Shown: positions 27,007 to 37,869, counted from the first letter of the stretch. The stretch: DNA of 62,463 bases from Bacteroidota bacterium (GCA_028288625.1 JAQBNI010000081.1:1-62463), one strand, 5' to 3'. The notes: generated by a model not told the origin, from the letters alone. Numbers and translations: made by a program.

Positions 27007-28173
27007 ATGAAACGTAAAAATTACGCTATTCTTTTATTTTGCTTTATTATAACAGTAAACGTAAATGCTGCAGGTCCCGGTACTTATTACAATTCAATAG
27101 ATACTAACCAAAGCTGCTCGCAATTGAAAACGTTGCTCTTTAACCTGATCTCTTCCAATACAACTGTAATTACTTACAGCCAGGTAGATAATTTTTATAG
27201 CACTACAGATTCAAAGCCTTCTGAATTCGGCGCCGGGGAAGAGATCGTAGATCGCTATTGTGCAGAGAATCCGATCGGATTGGATTATTGTAATTTCACC
27301 TATGGCACCAGCTTTTGTTCAGGTGCATTGCCGGGGTCTGATACCAACCAATGCGTGTGCTATAATAAAGAGCACGTTTTTCCAAAGTCATGGTTCGGAA
27401 CTATCGTGTACCCTATGTACTCAGACATGCACTATGTATGGCCTGCTGATAACCGCATCAACCTTTTTAAAAGTAATTACCCGATAGGTTATGCAAAGAA
27501 TGTTTACTTCACTTCGAGAAATGGTTCTACTGTGGGACAGTCCGATGGCACTAAGAATTTCGGTTACACAAGCTCTAATGTTTTTGAACCTATAGATGCT
27601 TTTAAAGGAGATTTTGCAAGAGCATACTTGTACGTTGTAACAAGATATGAAGATTCAATTTCCGGATGGGTAGGAAGAAGCACATCAGGTAATGTTTTAT
27701 CCGGAAATAAATATCCCGGTTATGATTCATGGATACTGCAGTTATGTGTAAAGTGGAGCAAGATGGATCCGCCGAGTTTGTTTGAACAACAGCGAAATGA
27801 TGCAGTACAATCCATCCAGGGAAACAGGAATCCATATATTGATCATCCGAATTGGGTGGAAAAAGTATTTGGTGTGAATGGTATTTCATCTTCTTGTGTA
27901 TCTACAGGAATTATTAATAAAAAGAATGATGACGATTTTTCACTCTATCCGAATCCTGCTCAGCATATTTTGTATGTAAAATATAAAAACAAAATTGCAG
28001 ATCAATCAGCTTATATTGAAGTGATGAACATTTTAGGAAGTAAAATAAAATCACAGGAAGTAACAACAGAAGAACTTCAATTGATTGATATCAGCAACTT
28101 CCCTGAAGGCGCATATTTTATCAATCTTATTTATAATGGCTCCGGACATGTAGCAACTTTTATAAAAAAATAA
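27007..28173 (+). CDS. Secreted endonuclease I family nuclease with T9SS sorting domain
   Basis: The 388-residue protein has a signal peptide (to about 22) and an EndA/endonuclease I domain. Its active-site block reads YNKEHVFPKSWF, then MYSDMHYVWPADNRINLFKSNYP. The His-Asn-metal residues of this non-specific DNA/RNA nuclease family appear intact. The T9SS C-terminal domain starts at LYPNPAQHILYV. It probably degrades extracellular nucleic acids. The ATG at 27007 lies after an intrinsic terminator, so the gene has its own promoter, not identified. Confidence 0.88.
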   Translation: MKRKNYAILLFCFIITVNVNAAGPGTYYNSIDTNQSCSQLKTLLFNLISSNTTVITYSQVDNFYSTTDSKPSEFGAGEEIVDRYCAENPIGLDYCNFTYGTSFCSGALPGSDTNQCVCYNKEHVFPKSWFGTIVYPMYSDMHYVWPADNRINLFKSNYPIGYAKNVYFTSRNGSTVGQSDGTKNFGYTSSNVFEPIDAFKGDFARAYLYVVTRYEDSISGWVGRSTSGNVLSGNKYPGYDSWILQLCVKWSKMDPPSLFEQQRNDAVQSIQGNRNPYIDHPNWVEKVFGVNGISSSCVSTGIINKKNDDDFSLYPNPAQHILYVKYKNKIADQSAYIEVMNILGSKIKSQEVTTEELQLIDISNFPEGAYFINLIYNGSGHVATFIKK

Positions 28174-28191
28174 TTATTAATATAAAAGAGA

Positions 28192-28228
28192 AAAGGGAAA
28201 AGCAGATAATGCTTTTCCCTTTATTTAT
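28192..28228 (+). terminator. Intrinsic terminator
   Basis: A perfect 13-bp stem (28192-28204 and 28210-28222) with a GATAA loop and a T-rich tail follows the nuclease gene by about 20 bases. The A-rich upstream side could let it act in both directions for the converging gene ending at 28253. Confidence 0.8.
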
Positions 28229-28252
28229 TTAGTGAAATGAAATGATAGCGGT

Positions 28253-29302
28253 TTAATTATTTGCATCCACAGCTTTCAACACCGTAATATAAGTAGGTAA
28301 GTGATCGCTGTAACCCGCATTATAAATATTGAAATCCCATGTGCGTTTCGGGTATCCTTTATACTTTCCCGTTTTCGTTATCATAAAATCTCTCTGGAAA
28401 ATATGTGCACCCTGGTAAAAATAACCGGATTGACTATGCGACAGCCATCCCGAAGAAATTACTTCCTGGTCAAAAATTCCCCATGCATCATTAAATGCTA
28501 AAGTGCCTGCACCCTTTTTATAAAAATCAACCCAAGGATTAAAAAGTCCACCTGGTTTACAGTTTTCTTTTTTATCTACACAACCCAATACTTTCGTCAT
28601 GGAGACATCAGTTGGATTGTCATTTAAATCACCCATGTCAATCACCTTCGTATTCGGATTGATCGCCATTAAAGAATCAATTATTTTTTTACTTACGCGT
28701 GCAGCAAATTCCCTCTTCGGCGCAGTAGCTTCGCTGCTTCCGCGGCGCGACGGCCAGTGATTTACAAAAACATGTATGGTATCCGTCCCGTTTAAAACAC
28801 CTTTAATATACAGTACATCACGGGTCGGAATATTGTTTTTATCCAGCATTTTTAAATTCACTAAATTGGAGCAGCTGTACAGCACTTTAAAATATTTTGG
28901 ATTATATAAAAATCCGCAATCCACACCGCGAAGATCCGGACCGTCATAATGTACGATCTGGTAATTTCTTGATTTTAATTTAGGGTGATTCGCAAGTGTT
29001 TCCAAAACAGTACGATTTTCAATTTCCGCACAGCCGAAAAATGCCAGCCCGTCCGGCGTTTCATCAGTACCGATCAGCGAAATTACTTCTGCAAGGTGAT
29101 CCACTTTATCCATAAAAATTCTTCCGTCATAATGATAGAAACCGTTAGGAGTAAATTCATCATCATCTACATTCGGCTGGTTAATAGTATCATAAAAATT
29201 CTCCAGGTTATAAAACCCGAACGCTACAATTTTGTATTTTTGTTGCCCGGAAACTGCAGTAGCAGTAATCAGTGATATCAATAATAAAATAGTATTCTTC
29301 AT
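28253..29302 (-). CDS. Secreted endonuclease/exonuclease/phosphatase family protein
   Basis: This 349-residue protein has a signal peptide (to about 19). The EEP (DNase I-like) fold motifs are FGFYNLENFYD (metal Asn/Glu), FFGCAEIENR, VFVNHWPSRRG (catalytic His), VIDMGDLNDNP and YSDHLPTYI (final Asp-His). All catalytic motifs look intact. Members cleave phosphodiesters or phosphomonoesters in nucleic acids or small molecules. It is divergent from the TonB receptor/DUF5689 pair, with which such proteins often occur in Bacteroidota. Confidence 0.88.
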   Translation of the reverse strand: MKNTILLLISLITATAVSGQQKYKIVAFGFYNLENFYDTINQPNVDDDEFTPNGFYHYDGRIFMDKVDHLAEVISLIGTDETPDGLAFFGCAEIENRTVLETLANHPKLKSRNYQIVHYDGPDLRGVDCGFLYNPKYFKVLYSCSNLVNLKMLDKNNIPTRDVLYIKGVLNGTDTIHVFVNHWPSRRGSSEATAPKREFAARVSKKIIDSLMAINPNTKVIDMGDLNDNPTDVSMTKVLGCVDKKENCKPGGLFNPWVDFYKKGAGTLAFNDAWGIFDQEVISSGWLSHSQSGYFYQGAHIFQRDFMITKTGKYKGYPKRTWDFNIYNAGYSDHLPTYITVLKAVDANN

Positions 29303-29384
29303 AGCTCAAAAATAAGGATTTATTGCGAATCTTTATTGTGGAAAAGATAACTCCCGACCGCATATATTATTACAGAATTATATT

Positions 29385-29392
29385 TACCTTTG
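29385..29392 (+). promoter_or_regulatory. TAnnTTTG promoter element
   Basis: TACCTTTG lies upstream of both candidate starts (29425 and 29437) of the TonB-dependent receptor gene. The -33 element is unclear. Confidence 0.4.
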
Positions 29393-29436
29393 AAGGCTGA
29401 TTTATAATATACTTTTCAAATTCAATGCCAATTTTT

Positions 29437-32013
29437 ATGATTAAAAGATCATCACTTGTCTTTTTATGCATTTTGTTGCCTTTTCTTTTAATGGCGAAAA
29501 AACACGACGGACAAGATACTGTGATTACACCGCTTGCAGCTCCTTCTGATACTGTGATCGCAGCCGTCACAGATGAAATTCCAACCGTTACACTGGAAGA
29601 TGCAGAAACAAATGATGAAAGCGGTTCAGACCAAGGTGTATCACAAATATTAACCGCGGGTCGCGATCCGTTTGCCAGCGCTGCTTCTTTTAATTTCAGC
29701 ATAGCGCGTTTCCGCATCAGGGGATATGACAACGATTATTTTGAAACCTATATGAATGGTATTCCAACCGAATATATTGATAACGGTTTTTCTTCTTATA
29801 ATTTATGGTCTGCATTAAATGATGTAACCAGGAACCGCCAGGCTTCACTAGGTTTAAGACCAACAACATTTTCTTATGGTTCGATCGGCGGAGTTTATTC
29901 TGTTGATTCGCGTGCGGCAACGCAGCGCAAGCAGTTAAGCGTTACTATCGGTACTTCTAACCGCACATATGATTTGCGCGGTGGTGTTACTTACGGTTCT
30001 GGAATTATGAAAGGTGGATGGTCAGTTGCAGTTTCATTGTTTGGCAGATGGGCGAAAAACGGTTATATAAAAGGAACGCCATTACAAAGTGTCTCTTATT
30101 TTGCATCTATTCAAAAAATGTTTAAGAATCAGTCTTTATGCTTAACGGCTTTTGGTGTTCCTACAAAACAAGGCAAAACATCATCCGCTACAAAAGAAGC
30201 AATAGATTTGTCGGGTTCTACTTACTACAACCCCAACTGGGGTTTACAAAACGGGAAAGTGAGAAATGCAAGAGTTGAATACAGGCATCAACCTGTTTTT
30301 ATTTTAACGCATGAATGGAAGCCAAAAGAAAATATGAACCTGATGACTGCTGTGGGTTATTCATTTGGCGAAAGAAGCGTTTCCAATTTCGACAGGGGAT
30401 TTTCCAGCGACATCGATCCGCGTCCTGATTATTATAAATACCTTCCAAGTAATATTGATGATCCGCAGCAACAAGCGCTCGCATATCAATATTTAAAAGA
30501 AAACCCGAACGAACTGCAAGTGGATTGGGACAGGTTATACCAACAAAATTTTAATGAAGCTCCTTCTACAATAAATGGAGTAACGGGAAAAAAAGCGCAC
30601 TATATTTTAGGAGATGATGTAAGCAAACATCAGAGAGTTAATTTTAATACAGTATATAATGTGTCTATAAAGAAAATGGATATTACTGCAGGTCTGACTT
30701 ATCAGTTTCAAAAAACAAACCAGTTCAAGCGCGTTGAAGATCTGTTGGGAGCAGATTTTTATCACGATGTAGATCGCTATCTTTTTAATGATTCCTTAAC
30801 CAATCCAAGCATCTCTTATGCAGACCTGAATAATCCGAACCGTGTAGTGAAGGTAGGAGATAAGTATGGTTACAATTATGATGAAGTGATCAATAAAACA
30901 AGCGTCTGGGGTCAACTGGCAGATCATTTAAAACATATCGATTGGTTTGTTGCAGGTGAATTTTCGACTACTTCACAATGGCGTGTAGGTCACTACAAAG
31001 CAGGTGTAAATCCGGATAATTCAGAAGGAAAATCGAAAGTGTTTAAGTCTTACGACTTTAATGTGAAAGCGGGCATCACTTATAAAATAAACGGAAGAAA
31101 TTATTTATATGCAAACGGTTCTTACGGCACAAAGGCGCCGTACTGGTCGAAAATTTTTATTTCCCCGCGTTTAAGTAATGAAACGAATAGTGATGTTGCC
31201 GGAGAAAAGATTGGTTCGGTAGAAGCAGGTTATATTTTTATCTCTCCGAGAATTAAAATAAAAGCCACAGGGTATTATACTGATTTCAAAGACGGATCAA
31301 ATACAATTGTGTTCTTTGATGATTTTTATTTTGGACTGGGAAATTACAATATCACGCATATTAATAAAGTTCATTACGGCGGAGAACTCGGCGCGGAAGC
31401 CCAGATCTATAAAGGATTGAGCGCTACATTAGTTGTTGCTGCAGGAAACTATAAATACACCAGCAGGCAGCTCGGAACATTAACTGTAGATGCGCAGCCT
31501 GACCTCGTAGTGAAGGAAACGATCTACACTAAAAACTTTAAAGTAGCAAACACACCGATGCAGGCATATTCACTTGGTTTAAATTATCGCTCTAAGAAAT
31601 TCTGGTATGTTGGTGCAACAGTAAATTTCTTCGATCAGATGTGGGCGGAAATTGCGCCGACACACCGTACGGATCGTGCAGTAGATGGTGTGGTATATCA
31701 ATCTGACCAATGGAATAATATTATCAACCAAGAGCGAATGAATCCGAAAGGTCAATGGACACTGGACCTGTCAGGCGGTTATTCGTGGAAGCTAAAATCG
31801 ACTTTCAAAAAAATGGATGGTAAGAATTCAAATAAATATTACCTCGTATTAAATGCAGGAATTAGTAATGTTACGAACAATAAAAAATTTCTAGTAAACG
31901 GAAGAGAGCAGTTGCGGTTTGATTATGCGAACAGGGATGCAACTACCTATCCTGCAAAATACTCTTATGCATATGGCATCAACTTCTTTATGAACCTGAC
32001 GTTCAGAATGTAA
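29437..32013 (+). CDS. TonB-dependent outer-membrane receptor
   Basis: About 858 residues from the ATG at 29437, chosen because it places a standard signal peptide (IKRSSLVFLCILLPFLLMA) at the N-terminus; an in-frame ATG at 29425 adds four residues. The plug domain is recognisable around FNFSIARFRIRGYDNDYFE and IGGVYSVDSRA. The rest is beta-barrel with alternating strands ending in an aromatic-rich final strand (YGINFFMNLTFRM). There is no carboxypeptidase-like N-terminal domain and no adjacent SusD. The DUF5689 lipoprotein gene follows by 43 bases. Confidence 0.88.
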   Translation: MIKRSSLVFLCILLPFLLMAKKHDGQDTVITPLAAPSDTVIAAVTDEIPTVTLEDAETNDESGSDQGVSQILTAGRDPFASAASFNFSIARFRIRGYDNDYFETYMNGIPTEYIDNGFSSYNLWSALNDVTRNRQASLGLRPTTFSYGSIGGVYSVDSRAATQRKQLSVTIGTSNRTYDLRGGVTYGSGIMKGGWSVAVSLFGRWAKNGYIKGTPLQSVSYFASIQKMFKNQSLCLTAFGVPTKQGKTSSATKEAIDLSGSTYYNPNWGLQNGKVRNARVEYRHQPVFILTHEWKPKENMNLMTAVGYSFGERSVSNFDRGFSSDIDPRPDYYKYLPSNIDDPQQQALAYQYLKENPNELQVDWDRLYQQNFNEAPSTINGVTGKKAHYILGDDVSKHQRVNFNTVYNVSIKKMDITAGLTYQFQKTNQFKRVEDLLGADFYHDVDRYLFNDSLTNPSISYADLNNPNRVVKVGDKYGYNYDEVINKTSVWGQLADHLKHIDWFVAGEFSTTSQWRVGHYKAGVNPDNSEGKSKVFKSYDFNVKAGITYKINGRNYLYANGSYGTKAPYWSKIFISPRLSNETNSDVAGEKIGSVEAGYIFISPRIKIKATGYYTDFKDGSNTIVFFDDFYFGLGNYNITHINKVHYGGELGAEAQIYKGLSATLVVAAGNYKYTSRQLGTLTVDAQPDLVVKETIYTKNFKVANTPMQAYSLGLNYRSKKFWYVGATVNFFDQMWAEIAPTHRTDRAVDGVVYQSDQWNNIINQERMNPKGQWTLDLSGGYSWKLKSTFKKMDGKNSNKYYLVLNAGISNVTNNKKFLVNGREQLRFDYANRDATTYPAKYSYAYGINFFMNLTFRM

Positions 32014-32056
32014 AATAAGATCGACAAACAGATAATTAAAATATAAACTAAATAAA

Positions 32057-33418
32057 ATGACAGTAAAATTCAGCAGGTTATTAATGATCACAGCAGTTCT
32101 TGTTTCATTGATAAGTATCTCATCATGCAAAAAAAATAATTTCGATTCGCCGCCACATGACTACCCGGATCTGGCAGCGGGAAATATTACGATAGACTCT
32201 TTAAAAAGTTTGTATACAGGAGGATCACCGATCACTATTACTGCAGATTTGAATATTACGGCAATTGTAATTGCGGACGACAAGAGCGGCAACTTTTATA
32301 AAACTATTGTTATAGATGACGGAACTGCAGGCTTGCAGGTGCTAATCGATAACGGTTCTTTATACCCTGATTTTCCTGTGGGAAGAAAGATCAATATAAA
32401 TTGTAAAGGTTTGGTATTAGGTACGTATGCAGGAAATACACAACTTGGAGGTTTTATCGATCTTACCGCCGTCGGCAATATTCCGCAGGCGTTGATCAAA
32501 ACCGTTTTTACAAAAGGATCGCTCAATAATGATATTACGTCGTTAATTCAGCATACTACAATTCAGGGCTTAAACAATTCGATGAATTCAAGATTGGTGG
32601 AGCTGGACAGTGTAGAGTTTGAAGACGGCAGTTTAGATAAGCCGTATGCTGATGTCTACAAAGCTATCCCTGCTTCGGGAGACCGTTACCTGCATGATTG
32701 TTCAAATAATTCGATCGATGCACGCACAAGTAATTTTGCAAAATTCGCTTTTTCGAATGTGCCGCGCGGAAAGGGAACCTTGCTGGCGATCTATACCGTT
32801 TATAATTCCACAAAACAATTAGTGATCAGGGATACTACGGATCTGCATTTGACAGGATTCCGTTGCGACGGATCTGATCCGAATGCGAGACCTATCTTTA
32901 GTGAGAATTTTGAAGCGATGACTTACTTAAGTACCACGATAACAAACTGGGATAATATAGCTGTAGCAGGTAGTAAAGTATTTAAGGTCAATAATGCACC
33001 ATCGAGCCAAAACAATCAGTATGTGCAAATGAGTGCATTCGGCGGCACTTCTGAGCCCAGCAATATTACATGGTTGGTTTCGCCTTCGATAAATTTAGAT
33101 GCATCCACAAATGAGATCTTGTCTTTCAGGTCAGCAGCCGGATTTTACCGATCGGGAACAAATTTTGAAGTGTTCATCTCCACAAATTATTCAGGTGATC
33201 CGACAACTGCGACATGGGCACCTTTATCTGCAATTATTCCAAGCATTAATACCACGCCACCTTCAGGGAATACGTTTACTCCCTTCACAAGCTCCGGTCC
33301 CGTTGATATCAGCGGCTATTCAGGAAGCGTTCATATAGGCTTTAAATATACGGGAAGCGGAACAGGTAACCAAACGACTACATTTGAGATTGATGATGTT
33401 AAAGTTACCGGAATTTAA
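32057..33418 (+). CDS. DUF5689-type surface lipoprotein
   Basis: This 453-residue protein has a lipoprotein signal with the lipobox cysteine at about 27 (SISSCKKN). An N-terminal DUF5689-like OB domain (TIDSLKSLYTGGSPITITADL, AIVIADDKSGNFYKTIVIDD) is followed by a C-terminal beta-sandwich (ENFEAM to the end) of the choice-of-anchor type. It probably works with the TonB receptor encoded just upstream as its surface partner. The ligand is unknown; nuclease neighbours suggest nucleic acid or its phosphate. Confidence 0.8.
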   Translation: MTVKFSRLLMITAVLVSLISISSCKKNNFDSPPHDYPDLAAGNITIDSLKSLYTGGSPITITADLNITAIVIADDKSGNFYKTIVIDDGTAGLQVLIDNGSLYPDFPVGRKININCKGLVLGTYAGNTQLGGFIDLTAVGNIPQALIKTVFTKGSLNNDITSLIQHTTIQGLNNSMNSRLVELDSVEFEDGSLDKPYADVYKAIPASGDRYLHDCSNNSIDARTSNFAKFAFSNVPRGKGTLLAIYTVYNSTKQLVIRDTTDLHLTGFRCDGSDPNARPIFSENFEAMTYLSTTITNWDNIAVAGSKVFKVNNAPSSQNNQYVQMSAFGGTSEPSNITWLVSPSINLDASTNEILSFRSAAGFYRSGTNFEVFISTNYSGDPTTATWAPLSAIIPSINTTPPSGNTFTPFTSSGPVDISGYSGSVHIGFKYTGSGTGNQTTTFEIDDVKVTGI

Positions 33419-33440
33419 TTTCCATAAAATTATAATAAAA

Positions 33441-33472
33441 AAAGTCCTGCATTAAACGCAGGACTTTTTTTT
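33441..33472 (+). terminator. Intrinsic terminator
   Basis: A perfect 10-bp stem (AAAGTCCTGC at 33441-33450, complement at 33458-33467) with a seven-base loop and a T tract lies 22 bases after the DUF5689 gene. Confidence 0.85.
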
Positions 33473-33663
33473 ATGTGTTCATCTGCATAATCTTTAAGTA
33501 ATAGATGAACCTTAAGGTACTAACCTTCTACATATTTAAAATATATTCGGCAATTAATTTTGTTCGTATTTCCCGAAGCTAATTTGATGCAGGTGAAATA
33601 TATTTTGTATAAAATTGTATCGAACTAACTGTATAAATTTTTCTAACAAAAAAAATTATACGT

Positions 33664-36600
33664 ATGCTTAGTTTTAAAAAATCTCTCTCTCTGATCATTT
33701 CCGGAATTTTTTGTTTTACTGCAAATGCTCAAACTGTTGGTCTTACTATAGGGAATGCTGATGTAAATGATTTTGGCGCTGCCACATATACTATACCTGT
33801 AAAAGTGCCGCAAGGGACGGGTAATTTAGAGCCTTCCATTTCTATAAATTATAATTCCCAGCGCGGGAATGGTTTGGTTGGATATGGATGGAATATCTCC
33901 GGGTTATCTGTCATTGCAAGGGACAATAAAGATATTTATCATGATGGTATTGTTGCTCCTGCGGATATTACACAAGGAACACCCTTTGTATTGGATGGAG
34001 TGCGGTTGTCATTAAAGACAGGTACATATGGTGCAGCCGGAGCTACATATGGTTTAGAATCAGAGAACTTTTCTATACTTACTTCTAATGGATCAGTCGC
34101 GGGCTGTACCGGATGCCCCCAGTACTTTACAGTTAAAACTAAAAATGGTTTGACACTGGAATATGGAAATACCGCAGACTCAAAGGTATTAGCTGCAAAC
34201 GGCTCGACACCAATCATGTGGCGTATAAATAAAATGAGTGATAACAACGGGAATTATATGGAGTACAAATACATTATCACGGGAGGGCAATCCAGGATCG
34301 ATGAGATCAATTATACCGGAAATATTACAAATAATATTTTGCCTTACAATAAAATAAAATTTAATTATGTAACACGATCTGATCAAAATACATCTTATGC
34401 TTTTGGAACGGGCATAGTTTCTACACCGCTAAACACTAAATATATACTTGATAATATTGTGATCACAAGTGAAGGAGGAGTTGCGGTAAAGACTTATCAA
34501 TGTGCTTATACTTTTAATGGCCGGTATTCTTTGTTGTCAGCTGTCACGGAAAAAGGAAGTGATGGCGTGGCATTAAATCCTACTACGTTTACTTATGGTC
34601 AGCCTAATGAGTTTAGCTTAGGTTTTTCCTATGACATTAATTATATTTTCAGAGATCCAAAAGTAGATTTGTTGTTCGGGGATTTTGATGGTGATGGTTT
34701 GAAAGATTTATTTATGGCATATTATTCCGGAACGGCACCTTTAAAAGTTTATTATAAGTATGAAGTGTACAAAAATAATTCCGGTGTATTTAATGATCTG
34801 ATGACTAATGGAAGTTTACCAGCAGTTGAAAATTCAGTTCCAATTTATGCAAGCTTCAATATAGGAGATTTTAATGGAGATGGCAGGACTGATATAGTCA
34901 TGTTTAAGCGAACCAAATCTGCGACTTCCTCATCTCCTGACAAAATGAATTCCATACGGATTTTTTATCCGAATCTGAACTGGGGCGTATTTACAATTAC
35001 AGACTATGCAATAAACCCTTCCATGCTATTTCCTGAGAGTGATGCTGTAATAGGTGATTTTGATGGAGATGGAAGAAGCGATATTATTACAAGATTGTCT
35101 GCATCGGTATTGAATTTACATTTGATCGGGAAGAACGAATTTAATTATGTATTGCAGGATAATGTCAATGCTTGGGCAATAGCGCAGGTTTGCACTTATA
35201 GCGCTAAAGTAACTGATATAGATGGTGATGGAAAGAATGAACTGACGGATGATGTGGGAGATGTCTATCAGATTATAAAAAACGGTTCCGGATACCAGCC
35301 TGTTTATCTTAATTATCTTGAACAGCAGTTTTATCAGGGTGATGTTACCAGGTTCGCAGATTTTAACGGAGATGGCAAAAAGGATATTTTACTTGGAGAT
35401 TATAGTACAGTTTTGAACGTCGCATATTCTACGGGAAATTCTTATGTACAAAAGAATTTTTCGCTTGCACCAACGGCTACTTATTTAAAAGATTATCAGA
35501 TAATAAAATTGGGTGATTTTAACGGAGATGGAAAAAGTGATATACTCCATTATTACAAGGCTTATAATTCAACTGCTATTGGAATCGATATTTATATTTC
35601 AAACGGCATGGGTTTTACAAAATACAATGTTTATAATGATGTCTCTCCCACACAGGAATACTTATATGTGAACAGCGTTGCTGATCTGAATAGTGAAGGA
35701 TATGATGTATTAGTATGTACAGATAATGTTAACATAGTTACATTTAATTTTCAGAACCCGGGAGCTTATAGGTTGCTGCATAATGTAAGTGACGGGTACG
35801 GTAAAAATTCTGCATTTGAATACGAAGTATTAAAGAGTAATCCTGTCATTACAACAACATATCCATTATCAGATGTGACACCGCCAAAATATGTTGCAGC
35901 AACATTTAAACAGTTAATAGGAGGAGTACTATATCAAGATAAGAGCATTTCCTATTCTTTGGCAAGATATCATAAGCAAGGTTTGGGATTTCTTGGTTTT
36001 TCGCAGATCATAGAAACGAATAACATAACAACTTTAAAAACTGTAAAAGAAAATACTTTTACTGCATCACCTTTTTACTTAAAACTATTAACCAAAGTTT
36101 CACTCCAGGATGCTTCAGGTATGATAAGAGCAAGTAAAACGTATACCAGCGTTCCTGTAGATCTCACACCAGCATTGACTTCGAATAAACGCTATTTATT
36201 AAAAACCACTCAAGTAACAGAGCTCGATATTAACGGGGCAAACACTGTAACTGCAAATACCATTGACGACAATACAGGCAATACGATAAAAAGTGTTGTA
36301 AATAAAAATGACATTGAAACCACTACAAGTGATTATTCGAATTTCTGTTCTGCATGCGGAACATCAATACCGTCAAAGCCCCAGAACATTACAATTACTG
36401 TTACACGCACAGGCTCGCCTGCAAATTTTGTAAACAGTATACTGTATGTCTATGATGGGAAAGGAAGAGTAACCAGGAAAACAGAATTCAATAATACTTC
36501 AAAACCGGTTATAACAGACAGAACATACAATAATTTTGGAAATCTATTAACAAATAAAATCACGGCAGGAGCAGATAGCCGTACGGAAGTATATCTATAT

Positions 36601-37869
36601 ACCACCAACGGACGAATGATAACTTCCTATAAAAATCCTCTAGGTGAAACTACGGTTGTAAATTCGTATGATGCAAGATGGGCAACTCCAACAATGATAT
36701 CCGATTTTACAGGAAGACACAAAACCATTTACGTTTATGATGCATTAGGCAGGATATCCACTGTAACTCCAACTGTTGCAGCAGGACAATCTCCATATTC
36801 GGTTTCCAAGACTTACACATGGAGCTCGTTGGCAAATTCTAAATACCAGGTTACGACATCCACAACCGGTCTTGCGTCTTCAATAGAGTATTATGATGCG
36901 TTTGACAGATTGGTAAGATCGGAAAAAACAGTGAACGGCACTTTAAGATTTGATGAAAAAACTTATGATAACAAAGGAGATCTGATAACGGAAAAAGTAG
37001 ACAATGCTAACGGTGGGTCTATTATTACTAATAATGTTTATGATATCTTTCATCGCTTTACGGGTAGCAGTACTCCTGCAAAAAATTCCAGCACAAGTAT
37101 AACGCTTTCATCAGCTGGTGGAAATTTGAAAACAGTTAATACAACTACTGGTCAGCCTGTAAAAATATCTACTATTGATGCAACAGGTAAAATAATTTTG
37201 TTGCAACAGAATGGTGGAAGCCAGGTGACTACTAACCTTTACACATATCATGCTAATGGAAATCTATTAAAAGTAACTCAAAATGGAGTAGATGTTGCAA
37301 CTTGCGCGTATGATGCATATGGAAACCAGACACAATTAACGGATAAGGATGCCGGTATTAATAATTATGAATATAATGGATTTGGTCTTTTAACAAAACA
37401 AACAGATGCAAGAAATAATATCACAGAGCTGACATATGAATCAACTGGCAACCGTATCACACAAAAGAAGATAACCGATGCGGCTAATGCTAATGCGATC
37501 ACCACAAATACCTATACTTATATACCTTTGGGAATAGCTAATGGGGCTGATAAATTATGGAAGATCAGCAGTACAGGAGGAATTATAGATGAATACAGTT
37601 ATGATGCTTTTGACAGAGTCAATTCTTTGAAAAAAACATTTGAGGGCAATAATTATACTACTACTGTGGATTACGGAAATTTTAATCGCATCAATTGGAT
37701 CCTTTATCCCGCTGCGCCGGCACAATCTGCATTTAAAGCAGTATACACTTATAGTGCTGACGGCTACATTACTAAAATAGATGGGATTAATAATGGCGTT
37801 ACAAAAACATTGTTCACTGCATCAGCGTCAAATTACAACGCATACGATGAAATAAAACAATATACATAG
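33664..37869 (+). CDS. SpvB/FG-GAP/RHS repeat protein, N-terminal part up to an in-frame TAG
   Basis: The 1401-residue product has a signal peptide (to about 22) and an SpvB/TcB-like N-terminal domain (PSISINYNSQRGNGLVGYGW). At least six FG-GAP/VCBS calcium-loop repeats follow (GDFDGDGLKDL, GDFNGDGRTDI, GDFDGDGRSDI, DIDGDGKNEL, DFNGDGKKDI, GDFNGDGKSDI). A long run of RHS/YD repeats starts near residue 930. Translation stops at TAG (37867-37869), where the frame continues open for another 568 codons. Similar proteins build a hollow YD-repeat shell around a C-terminal cargo. As it stands the shell would be incomplete. Confidence 0.85.
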   Translation: MLSFKKSLSLIISGIFCFTANAQTVGLTIGNADVNDFGAATYTIPVKVPQGTGNLEPSISINYNSQRGNGLVGYGWNISGLSVIARDNKDIYHDGIVAPADITQGTPFVLDGVRLSLKTGTYGAAGATYGLESENFSILTSNGSVAGCTGCPQYFTVKTKNGLTLEYGNTADSKVLAANGSTPIMWRINKMSDNNGNYMEYKYIITGGQSRIDEINYTGNITNNILPYNKIKFNYVTRSDQNTSYAFGTGIVSTPLNTKYILDNIVITSEGGVAVKTYQCAYTFNGRYSLLSAVTEKGSDGVALNPTTFTYGQPNEFSLGFSYDINYIFRDPKVDLLFGDFDGDGLKDLFMAYYSGTAPLKVYYKYEVYKNNSGVFNDLMTNGSLPAVENSVPIYASFNIGDFNGDGRTDIVMFKRTKSATSSSPDKMNSIRIFYPNLNWGVFTITDYAINPSMLFPESDAVIGDFDGDGRSDIITRLSASVLNLHLIGKNEFNYVLQDNVNAWAIAQVCTYSAKVTDIDGDGKNELTDDVGDVYQIIKNGSGYQPVYLNYLEQQFYQGDVTRFADFNGDGKKDILLGDYSTVLNVAYSTGNSYVQKNFSLAPTATYLKDYQIIKLGDFNGDGKSDILHYYKAYNSTAIGIDIYISNGMGFTKYNVYNDVSPTQEYLYVNSVADLNSEGYDVLVCTDNVNIVTFNFQNPGAYRLLHNVSDGYGKNSAFEYEVLKSNPVITTTYPLSDVTPPKYVAATFKQLIGGVLYQDKSISYSLARYHKQGLGFLGFSQIIETNNITTLKTVKENTFTASPFYLKLLTKVSLQDASGMIRASKTYTSVPVDLTPALTSNKRYLLKTTQVTELDINGANTVTANTIDDNTGNTIKSVVNKNDIETTTSDYSNFCSACGTSIPSKPQNITITVTRTGSPANFVNSILYVYDGKGRVTRKTEFNNTSKPVITDRTYNNFGNLLTNKITAGADSRTEVYLYTTNGRMITSYKNPLGETTVVNSYDARWATPTMISDFTGRHKTIYVYDALGRISTVTPTVAAGQSPYSVSKTYTWSSLANSKYQVTTSTTGLASSIEYYDAFDRLVRSEKTVNGTLRFDEKTYDNKGDLITEKVDNANGGSIITNNVYDIFHRFTGSSTPAKNSSTSITLSSAGGNLKTVNTTTGQPVKISTIDATGKIILLQQNGGSQVTTNLYTYHANGNLLKVTQNGVDVATCAYDAYGNQTQLTDKDAGINNYEYNGFGLLTKQTDARNNITELTYESTGNRITQKKITDAANANAITTNTYTYIPLGIANGADKLWKISSTGGIIDEYSYDAFDRVNSLKKTFEGNNYTTTVDYGNFNRINWILYPAAPAQSAFKAVYTYSADGYITKIDGINNGVTKTLFTASASNYNAYDEIKQYT

